Source of the DNA: CALARM01 sp964431735
GTDB lineage: Bacteria; Vulcanimicrobiota; SpSt-956; JAKJGF01
NCBI GenBank assembly: GCA_964431735.1
Contig: CAYSLJ010000100.1
Coordinates: 1-28,558 of the forward strand
Length of the DNA stretch: 28,558 nucleotides
Direction: 5' to 3'
The notes under the pieces were generated by a model that was not told where the DNA came from, made no database searches, and saw only the letters and a list, made by a program, of their open reading frames with translations. A program made the translations under genes and the position numbers. Shown one piece after another: positions 14,678 through 21,420 of the stretch. Each line of letters begins with the position of its first letter. Within the stretch, counting starts at the first letter, position 1.

Positions 14678-15587
14678 CTTCCATCAGCTCCAGTTTTTTT
14701 GTCCTTATATTATTTATTATACCCAGTTTTATAAAGATCCATCTCAATATTCTTCCTGACAGATAAAGAGGATAAATCAATAACAGGGCAGGCCAGCTGC
14801 CGAGATATTTTTTTATATAGTGAAAATAATCAATCCAGTGTACAAATTCTACCATAGAAACCCTGTTCATGGAAATACTTTCGTAATGAATGACATGTCC
14901 TTCCGGCATGAAGATAACCCTGTAGCCGAGTTTTGCAGTTCTTATACATATTTCGTCATCGGTAAAAGACAGTCTGAATGTTTCGTCAAAGCCGCCGAGT
15001 TTATCTAAAAAATCTTTTTTAAATAACATCAAAGCACCCTGAATGACCTGTGTTTCGACAGAGGCAGAGGGGAGACCGGTGTTGCTTTCATAATAGAGAT
15101 TTTTTAAATAATTTCGTAAACATTTTATGTTCAAAAATATATAGAAAGGAGTAAATTCTGCCAGAAAAGCAGGAATATCTTTAAATTTTCTTCTCGTTCC
15201 CTGAAGTTTTCCGTCAGGAAAATAAAGAGGGCAGGATATGATACCTGTGTCGGGATGTTTTTCCATATATTCAATCATAGGAATAAAAGGATCTTCCACT
15301 ATTTCGGTATCGGAATTAAGGGTAGCCACATACTCGCCCGAGGCCAGTTTAAATCCCTGGTTGTTTGCCTTTGCAAAATAGAGGTTTTCCCTGTTCTTTA
15401 TAATTTTGACAGAGGGAAAAATTTTTTCTACAGACAAAATTCCTCCGTCTGTAGAAGAATTATCCACTACAATTATTTCACAGGAGATTTTTTCTGTGAT
15501 TTTTTTCAGGGATTGTATACAGGGAACTATGTGTTCTTTATCATTATAGAGGGGAATTACTATGGAGAGTTTTATCTTTTCATTCAT
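14673..15587 (-). CDS. Family 2 glycosyltransferase (rhamnosyltransferase-like)
   Basis: A 304-residue GT-A fold enzyme. LSIVIPLYNDKEH at the N-terminus, EIIVVDNSSTDGG, YFAKANNQGF, then ATLNSDTEI (DxD-equivalent) and QGALMLFKKDFLDKLGGFDE followed by FTDDEICIRTAKLG are the standard blocks. A hydrophobic C-terminal segment (ALLLIYPLYLSGRILRWIF) may bind the inner membrane. The ATG at 15587 is 5 bp after the HEPN gene's stop, so the genes are probably cotranscribed. The stop overlaps the proposed ATT start of the next gene. It likely adds sugars to a lipid-linked glycan in the cytoplasm. Acceptor and donor are not determined. Confidence 0.85.
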   Translation of the reverse strand: MNEKIKLSIVIPLYNDKEHIVPCIQSLKKITEKISCEIIVVDNSSTDGGILSVEKIFPSVKIIKNRENLYFAKANNQGFKLASGEYVATLNSDTEIVEDPFIPMIEYMEKHPDTGIISCPLYFPDGKLQGTRRKFKDIPAFLAEFTPFYIFLNIKCLRNYLKNLYYESNTGLPSASVETQVIQGALMLFKKDFLDKLGGFDETFRLSFTDDEICIRTAKLGYRVIFMPEGHVIHYESISMNRVSMVEFVHWIDYFHYIKKYLGSWPALLLIYPLYLSGRILRWIFIKLGIINNIRTKKLELMED

Positions 15588-15592
15588 ACCGG

Positions 15593-15979
15593 TTATTTTA
15601 TGACTTCTTCCAGTTTATCGTAAAGTTTCTGAAAGACAGGAGAATTTTTTTTGATAGTACTGTACACTTTAAGGGCAATATTCATATTATAAGCATGAGA
15701 AGTCAGATTCCTGCAATCCAGGAGTTCCAGAAATTGAGCTTCTTCTGTAATCCAGCCGTATTTATAGGCTTTTTTTATACAGTCTCTGGGAGACAGGCAG
15801 TCATCGCCTTTAAACCTGAGAACCTGTTTTATGGCTTTCCAGCCGTTTTCATAGGTAAATTCAAATCTCTGTATTGTGGCATCCAGTATGATATCATCAT
15901 CTTTTATATCTCTCTTTAACACTTCAGAGAGCCTGTCTATGGAAGCTTTAAATTTTTTTAACTGAATTTGTTCCGTCAT
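15593..15979 (-). CDS. HEPN-domain protein, toxin-like partner (HI0074 type)
   Basis: A 128-residue all-helical HEPN protein of the HI0074 (nucleotidyltransferase substrate-binding) type. DIILDATIQRFEFTYENGWK is the family's characteristic second helix. Arg90 to His95 in CRNLTSHAY gives the R-x4-H motif of HEPN ribonucleases. It is encoded after and overlaps (by 32 bp) the MNT nucleotidyltransferase gene, the order seen in MNT-HEPN toxin-antitoxin pairs, in which the MNT protein neutralises the HEPN protein by adding nucleotides. Whether this pair is an active toxin system or a structural HI0073/HI0074 complex is open. Glycosyltransferase genes follow with no gap, so its transcription is linked to glycan synthesis. 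Confidence 0.8.
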   Translation of the reverse strand: MTEQIQLKKFKASIDRLSEVLKRDIKDDDIILDATIQRFEFTYENGWKAIKQVLRFKGDDCLSPRDCIKKAYKYGWITEEAQFLELLDCRNLTSHAYNMNIALKVYSTIKKNSPVFQKLYDKLEEVIK

Positions 15980-16277
15980 AAATCAATAATCCTTCTTTTA
16001 TTACAATCTCTTTAAAGTCTTCGTCTAAATTATAGAAATCCAGTAGCTCTATTGTTTTTAAAGTATACAGGTTATCCATTTCTTCCTGAATTGCAAAATA
16101 GATCTGAGCAGGAATCTTCTCTTTCCATATTATGGCAATATCATAGTCGGAATTTTCTCTGTTTGTATTTCTGGCCCGGGATCCAAAGAGAATAATTTTA
16201 CAGTCACGAAGATATTTCTTTGTAATAAGTACAATCTCTTCTAAAATTTCATTACAAGACAAAGGTTTTTTATCCAT
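15948..16277 (-). CDS. Minimal nucleotidyltransferase (MNT), antitoxin-like partner
   Basis: A 109-residue MNT-family nucleotidyltransferase. ILFGSRARNTNRENSDYDIAI (residues 29-49) holds the Gly32-Ser33 signature and the metal-binding Asp44 and Asp46; a third acidic ligand may be Glu77 or Asp80. In MNT-HEPN pairs this enzyme transfers AMP to the HEPN partner. It is the first gene of the minus-strand run. No Shine-Dalgarno is seen before the ATG. An extended -10 box (16286-16294) places the expected transcription start about 2 nt before the ATG, so the mRNA may be leaderless. The alternative is a longer transcript from an unseen upstream promoter. Confidence 0.82.
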   Translation of the reverse strand: MDKKPLSCNEILEEIVLITKKYLRDCKIILFGSRARNTNRENSDYDIAIIWKEKIPAQIYFAIQEEMDNLYTLKTIELLDFYNLDEDFKEIVIKEGLLIYDGTNSVKKI

Positions 16278-16285
16278 TTCGCCAT

Positions 16286-16294
16286 ATTATAACA
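16286..16294 (-). promoter_or_regulatory. Extended -10 promoter of the MNT-HEPN operon
   Basis: On the minus strand TGTTATAAT is an exact extended -10 element. The 3' edge is 9 bp from the ATG at 16277, which predicts a leaderless or near-leaderless message. No good -35 box is seen, as is common with extended -10 promoters. Confidence 0.6.
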
Positions 16295-16330
16295 TAAACT
16301 TTTCAGAATAGGAACGATTCCTTTAAAAGA

Positions 16331-16368
16331 GAAAGGGCGAAGAATTTTTAGATAATCTTCGCCCTTTC
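16331..16368 (-). terminator. Terminator of the beta-helix lipoprotein gene
   Basis: GAAAGGGCGAAGA (16331-16343) and TCTTCGCCCTTTC (16356-16368) pair over 13 bp with a 12-nt loop. On the minus strand a T-rich tail (TCTTTT) follows. The hairpin starts 22 bp beyond the stop codon. Confidence 0.8.
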
Positions 16369-16390
16369 CAGTTATTTCGTGAGAAATATT

Positions 16391-18754
16391 TTATGGAGCA
16401 GAACTAAAATTCTGAGGAACATTATTATTGGTACCGTATGTCCATGGTACAGGAGGATTATTAATTGTTGTCGGATTATTATTGTCGTAAATACCTCCTC
16501 CTGCATCTGAGGCATTGTTATAGTCTATTATTCCTCCTGCTGTTCCGAAATCCATTACTCCGCCTGTATCATTGTAAATCCCGCCGCCCTGATTGAATGC
16601 ACTGTTATTCTTTATTGTTCCTCCCGACGAGAATTTACATACTGCTTCATTATAAATTCCGCCTCCGTAACCGGCTGCATTACCATATTTTATTGTGTCT
16701 GCCCCTATGAGTGAGCTGGATATTGTACAGTTACCTGTTACTTTACCGCTATCAAATTCATAGTAAGCATTTGATATGCCTCCACCCTGATTTTTTGCCT
16801 GATTATATGTTATGGTACAGTTTGTAATGGTACATTTACCAATATTATGGATTCCTCCGCCGTCTTCAGTGAAGGCAATATTATCTGATATCAATGTATT
16901 TCCTGATATGTTACATGTTCCTATCTGAGGAGGATAGGCGGTGTTACATATACCGCCTCCATAGCTACAGGCTTCATTATTTACTATTATTGAGCCGGTG
17001 ATATTACATGAGCCTATATTTATAATACCGCCTCCACCGTTAAATCCTGTCGGAATAATTTCATGGGCTTTAATCTGAGAAGTTTTAGTGTAAAAGTTCG
17101 AAGGGCCTGAAAAATTCATCAGTATGAGTGTATGAAGTGTGCATGTTCCTTTATTTCCTATAGCTCCTCCTCCGTAAAGGGCATAATTGCCTCCTATCAG
17201 GTTAGGAAACTGTACGTCTGCCAGGCTGTCGAAATCATCTGTTTCGTCTATACTATTTATATAACATTCCTCTATAGAGCCTGTTACAGTACAGGTGCCG
17301 AAATTCGCAATTCCTGCTCCGAAGAGTGCAACATTTAAAGCTATACAGGAATTAGTGACATTACACAATGCAGAGGTATTTACAAAAATACCTCCTCCGT
17401 ATCCGTAATCAGGTAGAGTCACCGGTATATCATTATAAATTTTTTCTACCTTACTTTCTCTTACGAGCTTTTTATTTCCTTTATTTTCCTTTAATGGTAA
17501 TTCTGTTATTGCATAATTTTCTAATATGAAGCAATTAGTAACATTACAACTGCCTGAAGCAATATTGATACCTCCACCGTTTATGTATTGTTCATAAGGA
17601 GAAGATTTTTCTAAACGTCCCATTGGAACGGCAGAACCGTTGCCAGCTATTATACACTTGTTTATTTTACAGTTATTTCCTGAAACTTTAATACCGCTTC
17701 CTCCCATGACTCCTGTTATTTCAATACCTTCAACCGTATTATTTCCGCTCAATATAAAACCTGCCCCGGACTTTGAAGCATCTATTTTATAAAATTTGAC
17801 AATACATTCATTCTCGTCATAAGGATATTTTCTTATTGTTAAATTACTTCTGAGAGTAAGGTAAGTATTGGGGTCATATAAACCACCACATATTATTTGG
17901 GCATTAATCTCTCTGTTATCAGTAGCCAGAGCTCTCAAATTGATTGTACCAACCGTATAGTCTCTGTTCGCTACCTCTACGCCTTTATCTATAGTTTCAT
18001 AGGGGTTTGATATAGTTCCGTCACCTGTATCGTCTCCACCTTCATGTAGATTATCTACAAAAATCTCCCTTGAAGGATATGCTGTAGGTTGAGTCGCATA
18101 ATCTCCGTCTTTTATTATTATAATAAGGATTTTCCCGTCTTCTCTCGTACAGGTATAGGTTCGAAGAGACGTATTGCCGAATGTATAGGAAAAAGTTCCT
18201 CCTGCCGGCACATCACCTGAAACGAACAGTCCGGGAACGGAGAAACTGTGAGTGAGACCGTCATTGTTGACAAAAACCAGTGTATCCCCTTTATAAAGGG
18301 TAATAGTGGACGGGAAAAAACCGTCTGACAGTATGGAAACACCGAGAATGACACTTACGGAAAGAGTCTGTCCTGCTGTGACTGTAACATTTGTGATTCT
18401 GCTTGAAAGAACATTTCCGCTTGCATCAAGGCCTGTAAATTCTATCTGCAGATTACCTGCAGGAAGACCTGATATGAGTTTTGTAGTTTCCCCTTTATTT
18501 AAGATTATTATAATGGGAGTCGAAATATTATCACCTGTTATTTTTACCTGTATTTTTACGACTTCCGGTTGAATAACCTGTGCAGACATATCTTCTCCGT
18601 CTTTCGGCCATGGAATCTGTAATTCCAGAGAAGCTGTTTCTGCTGCCGGTGAAATCGACTGTGGAACCACGGATGCGGGACCTGTTCCTCCTCCGCATCC
18701 TGAAATAAAGAGACACATAATAGCGATAATGAGGACTGTTAGTTTTAGTTTCAT
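16391..18754 (-). CDS. Lipoprotein with degenerate cupredoxin-like domain and parallel beta-helix
   Basis: A 787-residue surface or periplasmic lipoprotein. The signal peptide ends in lipobox ISGC followed by GGG. Residues about 35-140 look like an Ig-like/carboxypeptidase-regulatory domain. About 145-220 resembles a cupredoxin: YKGDTLVFVNNDGLTHSF, then GTFSYTFGN and YTCTREDGK. It keeps a His and the Cys but lacks the later His and Met ligands, so type 1 copper binding is doubtful. From about 230 on (REIFVDNLHEGGDDTGDG, a common start of such domains) there is a long right-handed beta-helix with many GGGIYN/GGGISN turns and Cys-Asn-Ile/Val-Thr strands (CNITGSI, CTITNCTI). Such proteins bind or cleave polysaccharides or act as adhesins. 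No catalytic residues are recognisable. AGGAGGGAAAG precedes the ATG. Confidence 0.75.
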   Translation of the reverse strand: MKLKLTVLIIAIMCLFISGCGGGTGPASVVPQSISPAAETASLELQIPWPKDGEDMSAQVIQPEVVKIQVKITGDNISTPIIIILNKGETTKLISGLPAGNLQIEFTGLDASGNVLSSRITNVTVTAGQTLSVSVILGVSILSDGFFPSTITLYKGDTLVFVNNDGLTHSFSVPGLFVSGDVPAGGTFSYTFGNTSLRTYTCTREDGKILIIIIKDGDYATQPTAYPSREIFVDNLHEGGDDTGDGTISNPYETIDKGVEVANRDYTVGTINLRALATDNREINAQIICGGLYDPNTYLTLRSNLTIRKYPYDENECIVKFYKIDASKSGAGFILSGNNTVEGIEITGVMGGSGIKVSGNNCKINKCIIAGNGSAVPMGRLEKSSPYEQYINGGGINIASGSCNVTNCFILENYAITELPLKENKGNKKLVRESKVEKIYNDIPVTLPDYGYGGGIFVNTSALCNVTNSCIALNVALFGAGIANFGTCTVTGSIEECYINSIDETDDFDSLADVQFPNLIGGNYALYGGGAIGNKGTCTLHTLILMNFSGPSNFYTKTSQIKAHEIIPTGFNGGGGIINIGSCNITGSIIVNNEACSYGGGICNTAYPPQIGTCNISGNTLISDNIAFTEDGGGIHNIGKCTITNCTITYNQAKNQGGGISNAYYEFDSGKVTGNCTISSSLIGADTIKYGNAAGYGGGIYNEAVCKFSSGGTIKNNSAFNQGGGIYNDTGGVMDFGTAGGIIDYNNASDAGGGIYDNNNPTTINNPPVPWTYGTNNNVPQNFSSAP

Positions 18755-18779
18755 AATTCTTTCCCTCCTGTGTTTAATA

Positions 18780-18875
18780 TTACTGTGGTGAGCATAACTG
18801 CTCTCGTGACGCGAGGATAAAAACCATAAGTTGTCAGAGTTATTTTCTTACAGTCCCTTATGCTCAGGTCAGTAA
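18780..18875. mobile_element. MITE-like element A with heptamer core
   Basis: TTACTGTGGTGAGCATAA (18780-18797) and TTATGCTCAGGTCAGTAA (18858-18875) are 18-bp inverted ends with three central mismatches. The 60-bp interior has one GTGACGC (18806-18812) followed by GAGGATAAA, at the same place as in element B, plus GTTGTCAGAGTTATTTTCTT. No coding capacity. Part of the 18755-19224 gene-free stretch. Confidence 0.65.
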
Positions 18876-18939
18876 AAATGATAGATATTTATCTCATTCT
18901 CCATAAGAGCCTGAAATCCTTTAAATTAAGGGTAGCTTC

Positions 18940-18967
18940 GCGTCACGCGTCACGCGTTACGCGTCAC
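18940..18967. repeat. GCGTCAC/GCGTTAC heptamer array
   Basis: Four units in register: GCGTCAC, GCGTCAC, GCGTTAC, GCGTCAC. The remaining 18968-19070 sequence is AT-rich with no feature I can support. Confidence 0.88.
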
Positions 18968-19070
18968 GATTCTCATACAAACCCCTTATTATTTTAACTT
19001 TACTTTGTAAAAAAAAATGTTTTTTTGTTAAAATTTGTAAAATCAATAATGGTGCTTCATAATATTTTTA

Positions 19071-19099
19071 TTGAATTTTCTCAGGATTTTTATTATAAT
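19071..19099 (+). promoter_or_regulatory. Promoter of rmlC
   Basis: TTGAAT (19071-19076) and TATAAT (19094-19099) are separated by exactly 17 nt. The expected start near 19106 gives a leader of about 120 nt that contains hairpin-element copy 2. Confidence 0.7.
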
Positions 19100-19143
19100 T
19101 TAAATGTATAAGAATTTTCATTTTAAAGGTCGTAAAATAAGGC

Positions 19144-19179
19144 TTTAGATGAAAATTAGGTAGAAGTAGTTTATCTAAA
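19144..19179 (+). repeat. Hairpin repeat element, copy 2 of 3
   Basis: Arms TTTAGATGAA (19144-19153) and TTTATCTAAA (19170-19179) enclose the 16-nt loop AATTAGGTAGAAGTAG. The G at 19151 pairs with U, so folding is kept. It lies in the predicted 5' leader of rmlC, 45 nt before the ATG. Confidence 0.75.
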
Positions 19180-19224
19180 TAATAATCCCGGTAAAACAAT
19201 AAAGGAGAAAATTAAAAAAAAATT

Positions 19225-19779
19225 ATGTCTTTTGAATTTAAAAACACTAATCTTCCCGATGTTATCCTCATTAAACCGAAGATATTTAAAGATGAAAGAG
19301 GTTTTTTTATAGAAACTTATAAATATTCCGAATTCTGTAGCTATGGCATAAAAGAGAAGTTCCTTCAGGACAATCATTCCCGCTCCTCAAAAGGAGTACT
19401 CAGGGGACTTCATTATCAGAAAAATCCTGCAGCCCAGGGGAAACTTGTAAGATGTACAATGGGAGAAATATTTGATGTGGCTGTAGATATAAGAAAATTT
19501 TCTCCTTATTACGGTAAATGGGCAGGAGCAATACTTTCTGAAGAAAATAAATACATGCTTTATATTCCGCCGGGATTTGCTCATGGTTTTCTTGTGTTGA
19601 GTGATACCGCAGAGGTTTTATATAAAACAACAGAAGAATATTCTCCTGAAAATGACAGGGGCATATTCTGGAATGATCCTTCTATAGCTATTAACTGGTC
19701 TGTAGATAATCCCGTTGTTTCCGAAAAAGATCAAAAATCACCTCTTCTTGAAGAAGCAGATAATAATTTCGTCTTATGA
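19225..19779 (+). CDS. rmlC: dTDP-4-dehydrorhamnose 3,5-epimerase
   Basis: A 184-residue cupin-fold epimerase that converts dTDP-4-keto-6-deoxyglucose to dTDP-4-keto-rhamnose in the cytoplasm. Key positions match the well-studied enzyme: His63 in VLRGLHYQ (catalytic base), Tyr133 (VLYKTTEEY, proton donor) and Asp169 (SEKDQ) supporting His63. Arg25 in DERGFFIET and Arg60 are substrate-binding positions, and YIPPGFAHGFLVLSD is the cupin strand. It probably supplies rhamnose for the GT2 enzymes nearby, although rmlA, rmlB and rmlD are not in the window. AAGGAG (19202-19207) is 17 nt from the ATG, an unusually long A-rich spacing; an in-frame TAA at 19213 excludes earlier starts except ATT at 19222. 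The stop TGA lies in the first heptamer of the next array. Confidence 0.93.
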   Translation: MSFEFKNTNLPDVILIKPKIFKDERGFFIETYKYSEFCSYGIKEKFLQDNHSRSSKGVLRGLHYQKNPAAQGKLVRCTMGEIFDVAVDIRKFSPYYGKWAGAILSEENKYMLYIPPGFAHGFLVLSDTAEVLYKTTEEYSPENDRGIFWNDPSIAINWSVDNPVVSEKDQKSPLLEEADNNFVL

Positions 19780-19850
19780 GTGGTGAAGAGTGAGTAGGTG
19801 CCAGCCGTGTTCGCCCGGTACCTGTGAAAATATGCATCACGCGTCACGAC
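19777..19850. repeat. Heptamer fragments after rmlC
   Basis: TGAGTGG, TGAAGAG and TGAGTAG (19777-19797) begin at the rmlC stop. GCATCAC and GCGTCAC follow at 19834-19847, and a small palindrome (ACAACTATAAGTTGT, about 19850-19864) comes next. The array separates rmlC from the TPR gene. Confidence 0.75.
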
Positions 19851-19920
19851 AACTATAAGTTGTGAAATACACTATATAACTGCCAGCAATTATCCATTAG
19901 TTTTAAGGAGTGCTTTAGTG

Positions 19921-21294
19921 ATGATTAATTTTAAAAAGATAGTAATAACTTTTTTACTGGTAATCTCTTTATTATTTAATGCTTCCTGTATTACTTCCAG
20001 AAAAGCTGTTGAAATGAATAATTATGGTTGTGATAATTCTAAGAAAGGCAATTATGAAGAAGCAATAAAATATTACGATAAAGCAATAGAAGCGGATCCG
20101 AAATTTGTTAAACCATTGTTTAATAAAGGTATAGCCCTTTGGAAACAGGGAAAATACGGAGAAGCTATAAAATGCTATGATAGTGCACTGGAGCTTGACG
20201 GTAATAATATAAAGATCTGGAATAATAAAGGGCTCGTACTGGCAAATCAGGAAAAATATGAAGAAGCAATAAAGTGTTACGATAAAGTTCTGTCAATAAA
20301 GCCTGACTATGTATATGCTTTAAATAATAAAGGACTGGCTCTGTTTTATATCGGGAAACCTGAAGAGGCTATGAAATATATAGATAAAGCTCTTGATGTG
20401 GACCCCGGATTTTCTAATGCCTGGGATACTAAGGGTGATATACTTGAAGGTTCAGGCAATCATGACGAAGCTATAGATTGTTATGATAAAGCAATAGAAA
20501 TAGATCCGAACTGTGCTGATTTCTGGCAGAGTAAAGCCATAGCCCTTGATGCAAAGAAGAACTATAATGAAGCTGTTAAGTGTTTTAATAAAGCTCTGGA
20601 GCTTAACCCCGGTTGTATTGATGGACTGATTAAAAAAGGGCATGCTTTATATAATCAGGCCAGATATGAAGAAGCTATTATATGTTTCGATAAAATCCTG
20701 GAAATAGCTCCAGATAATACAGATATAGTTATTAAAAAAGGTCAGGTTTTATATAATCAGTCCAGATATGAAGAAGCTGTTATATGTTTCAACAGAGCTC
20801 TGGAACTTGATCCTGAAAGTGTTGTGTCATTAAAAAATAAAGGACTGGCTCTATTAAAGCAGAATGCCTGCACAGAAGCCCTTGCCTGTTTTAATGCATG
20901 TCTGAAACTTGATCAGGACTCTGTAGATGCCTGGGCAGGAAAAGGGAAAACTTTATATGCTCAATATAAGTATAATGAAGCTCTGCAATGTTACAGCAAT
21001 GCATTGAAATTATCTCCTCATAATATTGAACTATTGCTTGATAAAGGTAAAATACTCGGTTATGTATATGACAGGTATGATGAAGCTATAGAATGTTATA
21101 ACAGTGTTCTGGCCATTGAACCTGACAATATTGATGCACTCTATTATAAAGGGCTGGTTCTGGACAAACAGGGACATTACAGGGAAGCAATTCAATGTTA
21201 TGATAGGATATTGTCACTTGGTTCTACTAAATATACAGACCCGCTTGTAAGAAAAAATAATGCTCTCAAAGCTTTAGAAAATTATAGAAAATAA
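19921..21294 (+). CDS. TPR-repeat protein, probable lipoprotein
   Basis: A protein of about 457 residues made almost wholly of tetratricopeptide repeats. The N-terminal segment (KKIVITFLLVISLLF) is a signal sequence ending in NASC, a slightly atypical lipobox, so lipidation at that Cys is likely but not sure. About eleven to twelve 34-residue TPRs follow, with the regular pattern EEAIKCYDKAL-x-I-x-P-x-(Y/N)-x-x-A-x-x-x-K-G. Many neighbouring repeats are very similar to each other at DNA level, which points to recent internal duplication. The ATG at 19921 (10 nt after AAGGAG) and the GTG just before it at 19918 (7 nt) are equally plausible starts. It probably acts as an envelope scaffold; partner unknown. 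A strong terminator follows at once. Confidence 0.8.
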   Translation: MINFKKIVITFLLVISLLFNASCITSRKAVEMNNYGCDNSKKGNYEEAIKYYDKAIEADPKFVKPLFNKGIALWKQGKYGEAIKCYDSALELDGNNIKIWNNKGLVLANQEKYEEAIKCYDKVLSIKPDYVYALNNKGLALFYIGKPEEAMKYIDKALDVDPGFSNAWDTKGDILEGSGNHDEAIDCYDKAIEIDPNCADFWQSKAIALDAKKNYNEAVKCFNKALELNPGCIDGLIKKGHALYNQARYEEAIICFDKILEIAPDNTDIVIKKGQVLYNQSRYEEAVICFNRALELDPESVVSLKNKGLALLKQNACTEALACFNACLKLDQDSVDAWAGKGKTLYAQYKYNEALQCYSNALKLSPHNIELLLDKGKILGYVYDRYDEAIECYNSVLAIEPDNIDALYYKGLVLDKQGHYREAIQCYDRILSLGSTKYTDPLVRKNNALKALENYRK

Positions 21295-21323
21295 AAAGAC
21301 AGGAAATTTTTCCTGTCTTTTTT
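21295..21323 (+). terminator. Intrinsic terminator of the TPR lipoprotein gene
   Basis: AAAGACAGGAAA (21295-21306) and TTTCCTGTCTTT (21309-21320) form a strong stem beginning 1 nt after the stop codon, ending in a T run. Confidence 0.9.
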
Positions 21324-21381
21324 GTAGCTGAACTGCACAGACAAGAGAGGGATGAATGAATTTTTTCGCCACCTCTCCTGA

Positions 21382-21402
21382 CCTCTCCCTATCGGGGAGA
21401 GG
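21382..21402. repeat. CCTCTCCC hairpin, dispersed-repeat type
   Basis: CCTCTCCC (21382-21389) and GGGAGAGG (21395-21402) pair perfectly with loop TATCG. An upstream ACCTCTCCTG is a degenerate extra copy of one arm. On the minus strand it lies 19 nt beyond the pilin-Hint stop and could stabilise or end that transcript. It has the look of a common bacterial intergenic palindrome. Confidence 0.65.
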
Positions 21403-21420
21403 AAACTATGCAGAATTTTC

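Noticed and set aside
15255..15623. 122-residue plus-strand frame
   Set aside because: It is a shadow of the GT2 gene on the other strand, Phe/Ile/Tyr-rich, with no ribosome-binding site.
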